DNA of 64,000 nt from Opitutales bacterium (GCA_020831525.1 JAFIGH010000009.1:1-64000); one strand, 5' to 3'. Counted from the stretch's first letter, positions 45,047 to 55,247 are shown. The notes: a model not told the origin generated them from the sequence alone. A program made the numbers and translations.

Positions 45047-46033
45047 TCAGGCTTCCGACTGCGCAGGCACCGTTTCAGAACCACGGGAACCGATATCCAG
45101 AAGCGCGTCAAAATACGCGCGGGCATCCATCGGGTTTACACTGAGGATGCTGGCAATGCCCCCCGGGCTGGGACGCTTCTCCCGGACGTATCGGGCCAAT
45201 GCCTTGAAAAAACCGGTGCCGAACTCTTCCTGGGCCACGCGCATGAATTGATCGGCGCTCGGCTCCTCGCCGTCAAAGAGCGCTTCGGCGAGGGAGGGAA
45301 AGCGCTGATTGAAGCGCGTGAACGCCGCATGCAGGGTCTTTTCCTCGATTTCCGCAAAAGCCTCCCCGTGCGCATGGGCGTAATTCTGCACCTGCCGGTA
45401 GACCGTATTCGGCGAGATCGTGTGCCGCTCGGCCCAATCGCAGAGCAGCTCAAGGCGGCCCGCATCGGTTCGGCGGCGACGGTATTCGCCGACCGCCTTC
45501 TCCGCGACCGCTTCGGGAAAGAGAAATGCGCCCGCGAAGGCATCGGCAAAGTTTTCCGCCTCCTCGATCCGGTCCTCGCGGATCAGGTCCACCGTCAGGA
45601 CATGGGCCAGTTCATGCACCATCCAGAACTTGAAGTCGTGCAGTTCGACATCGAGGTTCAGGTAGATCCAGGTCGTCCGGGAGTCCGGCAGGTGGAGGTG
45701 GAGGGCGTTTTCGTGCTTTGCCTTGCGCCCCCAGAGCGTCGGAATGATGACCGCCTGGTAGCGGTGGAAAAAGCCGATCAGCTTCTCGAATTCGACCGGA
45801 GCATCCTCCGCCACGTCGATCTCGCGACGCAGCTTAGCGACCAGATCCCGCAGGTAGCGATACTCTGTCGATGGATTCTTCAGGGACGGCGGACCGACGA
45901 AGGGGTCGAAGTCCAAATACGGCACCAGGGGCCGGAGGAGATTCCCCATCTCCCGAGCCCGCGCCACATGGCGGTCAGTTAGTCTTGCAACTCGCGCGCT
46001 TGCGAAAAGCGACGATCGGTTCCTCCACGGCAT
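45047..46033 (-). CDS. ImmA/IrrE-family metallopeptidase
   Basis: A 328-aa protein with the zinc-peptidase motif FWMVHELAHVLT (HEXXH at ~140-144) and the downstream Glu of RIEEAENFADAFAGAFLFPE. ImmA/IrrE proteins cleave or inactivate a partner repressor, here probably the XRE protein encoded just upstream. The long form starts at ATG 46033 and overlaps that gene by 59 bp. Shorter starts at GTG 45967 or ATG 45949 would leave an 8-25 bp gap and cannot be excluded. The remainder is helical with no second domain. Confidence 0.85.
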   Translation of the reverse strand: MPWRNRSSLFASARVARLTDRHVARAREMGNLLRPLVPYLDFDPFVGPPSLKNPSTEYRYLRDLVAKLRREIDVAEDAPVEFEKLIGFFHRYQAVIIPTLWGRKAKHENALHLHLPDSRTTWIYLNLDVELHDFKFWMVHELAHVLTVDLIREDRIEEAENFADAFAGAFLFPEAVAEKAVGEYRRRRTDAGRLELLCDWAERHTISPNTVYRQVQNYAHAHGEAFAEIEEKTLHAAFTRFNQRFPSLAEALFDGEEPSADQFMRVAQEEFGTGFFKALARYVREKRPSPGGIASILSVNPMDARAYFDALLDIGSRGSETVPAQSEA

Positions 46034-46226
46034 TAACCTGCTCGACCAATTCCGTGTAGCGCAGACCCAGCAACCTGCCCAGCTTGAGTAACTCAGCGGG
46101 CCGCGGAAGAGATTTCCCCGTAAACCACTTGGAAACCGCCGCCCGGGTCAACCCCAGCGCGGCAGCCACGTCGCTCTGGCTGAGTCCGCGCTCCTCACAC
46201 CTTTCCTCATTTAGCTGTTTTTCCAT
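45975..46226 (-). CDS. XRE-family transcriptional regulator
   Basis: An 83-aa Cro/C1-type DNA-binding protein: ERGLSQSDVAAALGLTRAAV and SKWFTGKSLPRPAELLKLGR form the HTH, and LLGLRYTELVEQV closes it. ATG 46226 is preferred to TTG 46259. Coupled to the ImmA/IrrE gene, the classic repressor-protease switch of mobile elements and defence modules; it probably controls the genes downstream, at 43492-45967. Confidence 0.85.
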   Translation of the reverse strand: MEKQLNEERCEERGLSQSDVAAALGLTRAAVSKWFTGKSLPRPAELLKLGRLLGLRYTELVEQVNAVEEPIVAFRKRASCKTN

Positions 46227-46282
46227 AAACGAGACCAATGAGAAGACAAAGATCGTCAACTTTTGTCAACCAGATTACTTGC

Positions 46283-46504
46283 TCAACCTTCGAAGCCCAG
46301 CTCCATCTGTTGCTCATAGGGCGGAGCGAAGACTCCGATGATGATCCATGGATTGGGGGAGAAGCCGTGAAATTGCTGCATCGTCCCGAGAAACAGATAC
46401 AGGTTCCGTCGCCCGAATTCCTCCAGATACTTGGCCCTTACCTTTTCGAGCGCCACATCCTCTCTCCCGTGGCGGCGAAGGCAGTTCCAGTATAGCTGTC
46501 ATCG
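46283..46504 (-). pseudogene. C-terminal gene remnant
   Basis: A 73-codon open stretch preceded immediately by a stop. It reads QLYWNCLRRHGREDVALEKV, RAKYLEEFGRRNLYLFLGTM, QQFHGFSPNPWIIIGVFAPP and a short end. The compositional quality and 'YLFLGT...FH....NPW.IIGVF.PP' pattern look like the C-terminus of a conserved protein, but no start codon or N-terminus exists. Other frames here are shadows. It separates the STAND gene from the XRE gene and probably records an earlier insertion or deletion within the island. Confidence 0.5.
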
Positions 46505-46535
46505 GATATTCGTTGCATGTGCGAGATTCATGGGA

Positions 46536-49500
46536 TCAGCCGCCGCTATCCAAAGCCTTCACCGTGTGGAACACCTTGAAGGTCTCACCGAATTCCTCTC
46601 GGCTCCGGCGGGCTTCGTCCACCAGATGGTGTGAAATCCCACGTTCTCCCCATGAAACCCAAATCAGAGCCTCCTTTCTTTGGCGCAGATACTTCATGAG
46701 TAAGTCCTCCTGGACATAGAACCCTTCTTGGCGATCGGCACGCGACTCTCGCCCATAGGTGGTGTTGATCGTCGCCCTGCGCCCACGGGAATCCGCGACA
46801 TCATGAGTCCCAGGAAGCCAGCGCAGCTGTAGCGCCTGCGCAATGTGCCTAGCAAGTAATACGCCGCCGCCGCGTTCGTCGCCAATGGTCGGTCCCGCCC
46901 AACTGAAATCACATACGGGAATGGTGACACTGAAATCCGTCGTCTTCTCCTGCACCTCTTGGACCGGAACGAGTTTCGTTCTGACATTTTCAGCAAAAAA
47001 TACTTTCAACTCCGCAGGAAGTTCCTTCCCGTCCCGAAGAAGGTCGAGCGCGTGCTTTGCATGTTCAAAAGCATTGGGCCCTGTCACAACCGTCTGGGGG
47101 CGTTCTACCGTAACAACTTTTCGTTCAGTTACGAAACGAAGTGCCTCCTTTTGATAGATCCCGAATGTCGAGCACCAAGGGAACTCCCCAGCGAAAGCGT
47201 ACATCTCCTCAGGCTTCTCCGGGGGCCAGCGACCTCGCATGGACTGTTTCTGAAGTGCCCTCATTAGTGCGGATTTTCTCTTCACCGAGACGAGGAACGT
47301 CCGTACGAAGCAAAAGAGGTCGCGACCACTAATCTTGTCTTGGCGCGTAAAGACACCGTCGAGCATCACCCACGGCCCTGTTTCCGCAAGTATGGTTTCG
47401 CGACGCAGGAGCGGCGTTGTGTCCGGCACGGGTCCCCGTGCGATCCATGCCTGCAATGTTCTGTGGCGACCCGCGAGCCAGTCCTTGGTGTTGAGCCGTT
47501 CCTCGCGGGGCGGTTGTGGGAAACTCGGATCGACATCAACCTCTGATGTGCGTTCAGAACCGAAAGAATAGGATTCCGTCAAGAGCCCTAGATCTGCTCG
47601 CATGCCTGCCTGCTCAAGATACGCGATCCGTGAGTATTTCTTGCCGTAACGATCGATGCGTCGACTGGAATCCTCGGTTCTGCTTCGGAAACTCGCAGAA
47701 CTTATGTCGTCGTCTATCTTACCAAATGCTTCAGCCGACCAGCCTAGTTCATGGGTCCGCCAGAGGACCTGAGCCACAACCCGACGATATTCCTTATGGT
47801 TATAATCGTAGTTGCCACGGTCGGGAACCAAGCGTCCAAGAGTGTAATTTTCAAAATCCATCCCAAGAGGAGATGGTCGTGGAATGCGCTCATCCTCCTT
47901 CAGCTCAATTTCGGACCAGTTACTGTGCAAGTCTTCGGGGAAAGGCGGTTGAACTCGCTCCACCTGACGGTCCGTGAGCAACCCCTTGTTTGTGCTTTGG
48001 GCAACCTCGATGATCCTACGGGCGTACTCGCGCATCAGGATGTGGGTAGTCGCATTCGGCGCTTCCGGTGCGAACATTCGCTCAAAAAGGCGAAGCGCAA
48101 AATCTTTGAGTGTTGTGGTTTCGTAGACTTGATCCCGATTAAGGCCATGGCGATCCATCACGACACCATACGAAGCCGCGAGCATTCGCTCCGGCACGTA
48201 GGGATCGCTGATCGAGAGCGATTCAAGAGTAAGCGCGAACAACGCCTTTGGATCACTACGACCGAACCAATATAGAGCGCGGGTGACCTTCAGCCGCATC
48301 TCGTGCGAGGTCGAGGTGAGACACCACATCCTCCAACGGGCCAGAAGAATATCCGCCTCCGATCTGGACCTCCGATCAATCTCCCAGTCTTCACCGACAC
48401 GGGGCAATCCTCGATACGCGCGCTCATAAGCATTTCGGATCATTTCCGTCCAGCGCAGATCGCGCGCAGTATTCGTCATTTGTCGAAGCTGCGCATCGAG
48501 GAATTGCGAATTGAACGGATGTTTCGGAATGGCCCGTGCGCTAAACAGCCTGTCGAAAACCGCAGTTGACGCGGTCGGGTCACGAACGATCTTCGCAATC
48601 TCTTCTACGGTGGCTTGGTCGATTAAGTCGCCTTCTAGCTCGGTAGCCTCGAAGAGGGCCGCGTCTTTCAAGGAACCTGGTACAAGATTCCATAACTGCT
48701 CCCGCTGGTAGCGACGAGGGGTAGTCGCTGCCAGAGCTTTGAATATGTCACCGGCCATTGGGTGCAATTCCTGCCACTGATTGCTGGAGAATCGGACAAC
48801 GATGTCTTGCCGCCGGATCCAAGCAGCGAACTCAGAGCGCCCCATCTCGGCTAAGAGCGCGTTTGCGATCATGTAACCGCCGATCGCATCATAGACAGGG
48901 ATTACACCATAATTGCCATTTCCCAGGGCCACCCGTAGGATAAGGCCTTCCTGCTCCATCATTTTAACCAAGCTCCGATCCCATACTCTGTTGGCGTCGC
49001 CGATCAAGTTGCGGTAAACATCCTGCTCAACCTCGCGGCTGTTCTGATTCCACAGCTGAAGGGCGAGTTTGTTCAGGGCGCGCCGCACGTCTTGGCCGCT
49101 GTATGGGAATTCCTTTGGCGAAAGAGAGCCAATCCGCTCAATAGCACGCGACAGATAACGCTCGAATAGCCCAATTAGAGATCGCGGTAATGCCTCTGGT
49201 CCCACCTCATGCTCGTGAGGCGGCGGGTTGGTCACCTCGCAAAAGATGCGGAGCGTCAATGGGTGGTCGAGCAAGTCGGCAGGGACTTCATTCACTCGCG
49301 CGTTGATTCGAAAATGCTTTAAGTAGCGGGCAATAACCACGGCGTTGTGTGGTCCAAAGCCATTCATCTCAACCAACGGCGTCCCTTCCGGGAGAGCCGC
49401 TCGTACAAAGACAGTTTGGGCCTCGTCTTCCTCATTCGCCGTTGGTGGACGGGAATGCCACTGATCGTCCGACGGCCGCCAGGCTCCCGTCCGGAGGGTG

Positions 49501-50816
49501 ACGACCAAGAGGACGGCGTGGTATTTCTTGAGCAAGGTGTCTGCCGCGCAGAGGGGGACCTTCCAATCCCGCGGGTCTTGAGCCTCATTGAGCCCATCAA
49601 TCACTATCGGTAGTCGGCGGCGAGACCGCTGTCCTGCGGCGTCCAAGGCTGCAACCAATGCCTCAAAGCTAGGCATCGGCTTTCCATTGAGGACAAAAGT
49701 CTTTGCCAAGTCATCAAGGCTATCGCCCGATTTCAGAGCTCTGCCGTGCAAAAGCACCCCTGCCGGACGGTCATTTCTCGGTGCGGTCAATTCAGCAGCG
49801 AGTTGCGTCTTTCCTCCACCAGCATTCGCCATCACCGCTTGAATTCTGATGCTCAGACAGCGATGCATTTCATCAAGCAGACGGCGACCACGATGATGAT
49901 ATTCCAGCCCATTTGTCGCATCAAAATTGATCGACAAGCGGAGCGCTCTCAAACGACGTGGCAGCGAAGACAGTTCCGGAGATAATTGCTGTGGTCGGTA
50001 CTCAAGTGTCTGATGGAGAAGATCGAAATCTCCCTTAGTCAAGAGTTGCGGGACATCTCGCAGCGTGACGGCCAAGGTCTCCAATTCGTCAACAAAAGCC
50101 TTCGTTTCCGCTGCAAGCTTCGCCGGTGGTTGGGGACCGCGTCGCATAACCCGGGATGAGGTTTCGAGTTGTTCAGCGACTTCTAGTAGGGCGTTCCACG
50201 CGACGGCTTCGCCCAGCACGCGACGGCAGGTCCGCTCAGCTTCCACCTCCTGATGGACTTCAGGAAGCCACCGCGTGTGAATGCTGGAGACTGACTCTTG
50301 ACGACGGTCTGCGAGGGTCTCCGGACGGAGCACCCATTCTCCAAAATACGTCTCCCGGAGGATAAGAGCATCGCCAGAGAGAAGATCCTCGGCGTGAGAC
50401 GCGTCCATCGTGTGGAGTCGGAATTTTGACTTGATTCCGTGAAACCACTTGTCATCGCCCGCCGTTAGCGGATGACGCGTCCATAAAACCCAATCGGTAA
50501 GTTCAGGAAACGATTTCTCCGTGGTCCGAATCGCTTTGGCAATCTTCTCCTGTCGCGCCTTACCGAGAGATTTTCCCCGGTCGATTGTATACCAGCGGCA
50601 CTGCCATCCAAACCACGCGCCAGCTTTGCCGAGGTGACAGTCGCTGTGAAGTCTGAGATGGAACTCAATTCCCGGCATCTGTGCCGTCGCTCGAAATGTT
50701 CCAAAGCGGCTATAGTGCAAGCGCACCAAGGCACGACCAAGCGCCTCAAAATTCTCGGTCGCCGCGCCTGGGAGATCTTCGAACCTGGTCCAGTCAACTC
50801 GGGTGGCGGAGGCCAT
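46536..50816 (-). CDS. Nuclease-STAND NTPase (Avs-like) defence protein
   Basis: A 1426-aa protein. Residues ~1-165 look like a PD-(D/E)XK nuclease of the Mrr/Cap4 kind: FEALGRALVRLHYSRFG, PGIEFHLRLHSDC (Glu51) and FGWQCRWY (Gln72, Arg74 where Lys is usual), then TDWVLWTRHPLTAGDDKWF. The central STAND/NACHT ATPase has Walker A MANAGGGKTQLAAEL (Lys336) and Walker B RLPIVIDGLNEAQD (Asp407), with GFGPHNAVVIARYL and VPADLLDHPLTLRIFCEVTN following. The remaining ~850 residues are a helical sensor-like region with no clear repeats. This is the architecture of AVAST-type phage sensors. The C-terminus has its own Trp-rich part (KEALIWVSWGERGISHH). Third gene of the radical SAM operon, 5 bp after the 124-aa gene. 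Confidence 0.8.
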   Translation of the reverse strand: MASATRVDWTRFEDLPGAATENFEALGRALVRLHYSRFGTFRATAQMPGIEFHLRLHSDCHLGKAGAWFGWQCRWYTIDRGKSLGKARQEKIAKAIRTTEKSFPELTDWVLWTRHPLTAGDDKWFHGIKSKFRLHTMDASHAEDLLSGDALILRETYFGEWVLRPETLADRRQESVSSIHTRWLPEVHQEVEAERTCRRVLGEAVAWNALLEVAEQLETSSRVMRRGPQPPAKLAAETKAFVDELETLAVTLRDVPQLLTKGDFDLLHQTLEYRPQQLSPELSSLPRRLRALRLSINFDATNGLEYHHRGRRLLDEMHRCLSIRIQAVMANAGGGKTQLAAELTAPRNDRPAGVLLHGRALKSGDSLDDLAKTFVLNGKPMPSFEALVAALDAAGQRSRRRLPIVIDGLNEAQDPRDWKVPLCAADTLLKKYHAVLLVVTLRTGAWRPSDDQWHSRPPTANEEDEAQTVFVRAALPEGTPLVEMNGFGPHNAVVIARYLKHFRINARVNEVPADLLDHPLTLRIFCEVTNPPPHEHEVGPEALPRSLIGLFERYLSRAIERIGSLSPKEFPYSGQDVRRALNKLALQLWNQNSREVEQDVYRNLIGDANRVWDRSLVKMMEQEGLILRVALGNGNYGVIPVYDAIGGYMIANALLAEMGRSEFAAWIRRQDIVVRFSSNQWQELHPMAGDIFKALAATTPRRYQREQLWNLVPGSLKDAALFEATELEGDLIDQATVEEIAKIVRDPTASTAVFDRLFSARAIPKHPFNSQFLDAQLRQMTNTARDLRWTEMIRNAYERAYRGLPRVGEDWEIDRRSRSEADILLARWRMWCLTSTSHEMRLKVTRALYWFGRSDPKALFALTLESLSISDPYVPERMLAASYGVVMDRHGLNRDQVYETTTLKDFALRLFERMFAPEAPNATTHILMREYARRIIEVAQSTNKGLLTDRQVERVQPPFPEDLHSNWSEIELKEDERIPRPSPLGMDFENYTLGRLVPDRGNYDYNHKEYRRVVAQVLWRTHELGWSAEAFGKIDDDISSASFRSRTEDSSRRIDRYGKKYSRIAYLEQAGMRADLGLLTESYSFGSERTSEVDVDPSFPQPPREERLNTKDWLAGRHRTLQAWIARGPVPDTTPLLRRETILAETGPWVMLDGVFTRQDKISGRDLFCFVRTFLVSVKRKSALMRALQKQSMRGRWPPEKPEEMYAFAGEFPWCSTFGIYQKEALRFVTERKVVTVERPQTVVTGPNAFEHAKHALDLLRDGKELPAELKVFFAENVRTKLVPVQEVQEKTTDFSVTIPVCDFSWAGPTIGDERGGGVLLARHIAQALQLRWLPGTHDVADSRGRRATINTTYGRESRADRQEGFYVQEDLLMKYLRQRKEALIWVSWGERGISHHLVDEARRSREEFGETFKVFHTVKALDSGG

Positions 50817-50821
50817 TTAGT

Positions 50822-51196
50822 CTAGTCGTCTCCTTTTGGGTAATCGTGCGCGGAGAACATCTCCACACGTGCGCCCCGATCGATCAGGGCCTTCCAGAGC
50901 GCCGAAACATCGGATTCGTCCGTTTTAATAATCACCTTTTCCTGCGCAATATCGATACGGAAATCATAACGAAACTGATCCAGCTCGCTTGGACCGATGG
51001 TATGGATCTTGAGCTTCCTGAAAATTTCCATGAGCTCATCCGAATAGATACTTCCGTCAGGCTCGTTTTCCGTAAGGTAGCTCTGCAATTCTTCAATTGC
51101 GTCTTTGGCGGCTTCGGCCGCACCGGCGCTCTTGAAGCGGCCAATCATGACGAGATTCATCGAGTGCTCAGAGCCGTAGGCGTTCCAGATTTTCAT
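50822..51196 (-). CDS. Small conserved protein, possibly DUF6375
   Basis: A 124-aa protein starting MKIWNAYGSEHSMNLVMIGR, with AAKDAIEELQSYLTENEPDG, SDELMEIFRKLKIHTIGPSE, KVIIKTDESDVSALWKALID and a closing GARVEMFSAHDYPKG. The 'YGSEHSMNLVMIG.F' opening matches, as I recall, a small family called DUF6375. The fold looks ferredoxin-like alpha/beta. It is 9 bp downstream of the radical SAM gene and 5 bp upstream of the STAND gene, so stoichiometric co-expression is expected. Function unknown; a substrate carrier or regulatory subunit are both possible. Confidence 0.7.
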   Translation of the reverse strand: MKIWNAYGSEHSMNLVMIGRFKSAGAAEAAKDAIEELQSYLTENEPDGSIYSDELMEIFRKLKIHTIGPSELDQFRYDFRIDIAQEKVIIKTDESDVSALWKALIDRGARVEMFSAHDYPKGDD

Positions 51197-51205
51197 ACAT
51201 TGTGT

Positions 51206-52114
51206 TTATTTTATCAGTTCAAGTTCTTGGAGAGCGGCCATTACCCCTTCCTCGCGGATCTGCACGCCAGTGGATTCGAAAGAACTTCGCTGCAACCGAC
51301 TGGCCGCTGAGATGTGCGCAAACGCACGAAGTCCACTTTCGGCTCCGCATGGATCGCAAGCCCCAAGTTCCGCTGCGTCCGACTCGCTTACAGCCAGGCG
51401 GACTTGTCCACGGTAGCTTCTGACCCATTCCTTCAAACGATCCCGTTCTGCTTGACCCACGCCACACCTCCTAGGGGTCGACTGTTCAGGGAGGAGGAGA
51501 AACTCATGGGCACCTTCGCTATGCGCAAAGTCGATAGCAGCATCCAAGTCATCAATAGTATCTGCATTTACGACGAAGTTCAGTCCAAATGGAGCAACGG
51601 CCCGCACATCCCGCAGGCGCGCCTTGAAAGCGGAAAAGCTACGCCCGCGGAGCTGCTCGTATGTCGCCCCTATCCCGTCCATGCTCAACCGGATGAAATT
51701 CACTTTATCGACGAGTTTCGAAAGCAGTTTTGGTACTAAGTGGTGACCGTGACTTGTAAAAGTGACGGCCAAACTCGTCTGCCTTGCCGCGAACTCACAA
51801 AGATCAGCAAACCTCGGGTGAAGCGAGGGCTCTCCGCCACCGAAGCCGACACCGAGGGCGCCATGTTGGTCAAACTCGCTCAGCCAACCGCAAAGAATCT
51901 GATAATTCAGTGTCGAAGGAATCTTCGGGGCATAGCAATAAGCACACTCCAGATCGCAAGCATTGGTGAGGGCAATGGAGACTTGCCTGGGAGCTGCATG
52001 CCAGGATCCCTCCGGAGGGAGGACCTCGTCAAACAGTACATTAAGCCCAGATTCACGACTGAAATAGTGAACTCCGGCTGGTCCGATGCGAACTTTTGCT
52101 GTTGAAGATGACAT
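51206..52114 (-). CDS. Radical SAM protein of the defence island
   Basis: A 302-aa radical SAM enzyme. The [4Fe-4S] motif CDLECAYC (Cys53, Cys57, Cys60) sits in QVSIALTNACDLECAYCYAP, followed by VGFGGGEPSLHPRF (the SAM-binding GGE) and VNFIRLSMDGIGATYEQLRG. The C-terminal third has ELGACDPCGAE, two cysteines short of a full SPASM cluster. The residues after the third Cys are not those of viperins (CFH). Start ATG 52114 is preferred over 52141. It follows hsdS by 49 bp and opens the three-gene cluster with the 124-aa protein and the STAND NTPase. Likely a peptide- or nucleotide-modifying enzyme; the substrate is unknown. Confidence 0.85.
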   Translation of the reverse strand: MSSSTAKVRIGPAGVHYFSRESGLNVLFDEVLPPEGSWHAAPRQVSIALTNACDLECAYCYAPKIPSTLNYQILCGWLSEFDQHGALGVGFGGGEPSLHPRFADLCEFAARQTSLAVTFTSHGHHLVPKLLSKLVDKVNFIRLSMDGIGATYEQLRGRSFSAFKARLRDVRAVAPFGLNFVVNADTIDDLDAAIDFAHSEGAHEFLLLPEQSTPRRCGVGQAERDRLKEWVRSYRGQVRLAVSESDAAELGACDPCGAESGLRAFAHISAASRLQRSSFESTGVQIREEGVMAALQELELIK

Positions 52115-52163
52115 AAACGCAAACGTAGCCAAGGGCACCATTGTTAAGTGGTGGCATGGCTAG

Positions 52164-53285
<1,122 letters not shown>

Positions 53286-53897
53286 GCCTCCAAAATCTCC
53301 ACCACGTTCTCCGCGATGCGTTCCTCCAGCTCGCGCGCTTCGGCGTTGAGGACTTCGAGTTCCTCGTTGAGGGCGGCGAGCTTGGCCTTGAAATCCTCGT
53401 CGCTCACGTGCTCGCCCTTGGCCACGCCGACATAGCGACCGGGGTTGAGCGACCAGCCCTGGGCTTCGATTTCGGCGAGGGTGGCGGCTTTGCACAAGCC
53501 GGGCACATCGACGTAGGCCCCGGAGCCTCCGAAGACTTCGTCCCACTTCTTTTTCGAGCCCATGGCGAACTCGGGTTTTTGGCTGCGGTAGAGGCGGACG
53601 ATGTTGGCGAGGAACTCGAGTTGGGCGTCGGTGAAATCGCGGTGGGCGCGGTCGATTTGGCGGTAGATGTGACGGGCGTCGACAAAAAGAACTTTGTCCG
53701 CGCGGTCGGTGCCGGCTTTGCTTTTGTCGAAGAAGAAGAGCGTGCAGGGGAGGGTGACGGTGAAGAAGAAGTTGGGGCCGATGGCGACCATCACGTCCAC
53801 GTGACCCGAGCGGATGATTTTTTCGCGGATCTCCTGCTCGGAGGCGCGGGCGTCGGCGGCGGAGTTGGCCATGACAAAGCCCGCGCGGCCCGCCCCG

Positions 53898-53916
53898 GCC
53901 TGAGCCTGTCGAAGGC
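53898..53916. repeat. Short dispersed repeat CTGAGCCTGTCGAAGG at the hsdM frameshift
   Basis: The plus strand reads CCTGAGCCTGTCGAAGGC, the core of a REP-type word seen in many bacteria. It lies exactly between the AALKP and GRAGFVM codons of hsdM and accounts for the frame change. Confidence 0.7.
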
Positions 53917-54093
53917 TTCAGGGCCGCATAAAAGTGCTGAATCCAGAGGTAGTTTCCGTTGTCGGTGCGGGGTAGGCCGAAGGGATAGCGGGGATCACCG
54001 GCGAGGCGTTCCTTGTCGATCTTGCTGACGTTGAAGGGGGGATTGGCCATCACGAAATCAAAACGGCCAACGCCCGTTTTGATTTCGTGATCA

Positions 54094-54129
54094 CTCCCTC
54101 TCCCGGTGGGAGAGGGCTGGGGTGAGGGT
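54094..54129. repeat. Palindromic CCCTCTCC element in hsdM, copy 1
   Basis: TCCCTCTCCCGGTGGGAGAG then GGCTGGGGTGAGGGT. Hairpin arms flank GGTG, and the GGGGTGAGGG tail follows. Translated in frame as [13 protein letters not shown]. Confidence 0.8.
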
Positions 54130-54297
54130 AATTCGACCGAATTATGCAAATCCTCGTAATAGGTGTTCCCCTGGCGAATGTCGCCACTGAGGCCGTGCAC
54201 GGCGAGGTTGAGGCGGGCGAGGCGGGCCGTCTCGATGACGCGCTCCTGGCCGTGGAGGGAGATCTCATGTGTCGGATTCCCTGAATAGCCGGGCCCC

Positions 54298-54332
54298 TCC
54301 CTCTCCCCCTGGGAGAGGGCCGGGGTGAGGGT
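54298..54332. repeat. Palindromic CCCTCTCC element in hsdM, copy 2
   Basis: TCCCTCTCCCCCTGGGAGAG then GGCCGGGGTGAGGGT, nearly the same as copy 1 and the hsdR copy and in the same orientation. Translated as [11 protein letters not shown]. Confidence 0.8.
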
Positions 54333-54822
54333 GCCTTTGGCATGGGTGAGGGTTCGGTTCGATTTGTGGGCTTCGACAAAGCGGGCCGACTGGATGAACA
54401 TGCCGCCGGAGCCGCAGGCGGGGTCGAGGATGCGGCCGTGGTAGGGCTCGAGAATTTCCACGATGAGGCGGACGATGGAGGTGGGGGTGTAGAACTCGCC
54501 GCCTTTTTGCCCCTCGGACATGGCGAACTTGCCGAGGAAGTATTCGTAGATGAGCCCGAAGGTGTCGCCGTCTTTGTCCATGGGAATGGAGGCCATGGTC
54601 TTGAGGAGGGCGGCAAGGGTGCGGCTTTCGAGGACCTGGTAGCTCTTCGGGAGGACGTCGGCGAGGTCCGGGTTTTCCTTTTCGATGAGGCGCATGGCAT
54701 CGTTGATCGCCTGCCCGACGGCCGCGCCCTCGGGCAGGCTCAGGAGGTGGGAAAACCGCGCCTCCGCGGGCAGGTAGAGGACGCCCTTGGCGTGGTAGTC
54801 GTGGGGGCCGATTTTGCGCCGA

Positions 54823-54905
54823 CTATGCTGCGCACCCTCACCCCCGCCTCTCCTATGCTCCGCACCCTCACCCCCGCCTCTCCCAGAGGGAGAGGGGCTG
54901 GGAGA
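54823..54905. repeat. Inverted CCCTCTCC element with a 30-bp tandem duplication in hsdM
   Basis: Two 30-bp units (54823-54852 and 54853-54882) differ at one base and contain the tail word CACCCTCACCCCCGCCTCTC. The second unit continues into the hairpin CTCTCCCAGAGGGAGAGG. Orientation is opposite to the other copies. The element keeps the hsdM frame open (residues ~63-92). Confidence 0.75.
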
Positions 54906-55247
54906 GGGGTGGATTTCCTGCTCGACGGCGGTGAAGCGAACATCGGCGTAGCGGAGGAAGATAAGGCCGAGAACGATGGTCGAGTATTCGGAGGGCTTGA
55001 GGGCGGCGCTGGCCCAAAGCTGGTTGGCGGCGTCCCAAAGCTGCTTTTCAAGCGCGGCGTGGGAATCGTTGGTGGTAGCGGGTTCGGTCCAGATCATCGG
55101 GAAGGTGGAAAACCCTACCTTGCGGGGGAGGTCCGGGCGGACAAGTTAATTCGGGCGGAGAAGTGTGTAAAGGGAAAGGGAGGCGGAAAGCGGAACGGGA
55201 AAGAGGAAAGCGGAAAACCTGGCGGTGCGACCACCTCAGTGCCGCCC

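Noticed and set aside
51206-52114. Prokaryotic viperin
   Set aside because: The radical SAM motif continues CAYCYAP instead of the viperin CxFCFH form, and no nucleotide kinase is adjacent.
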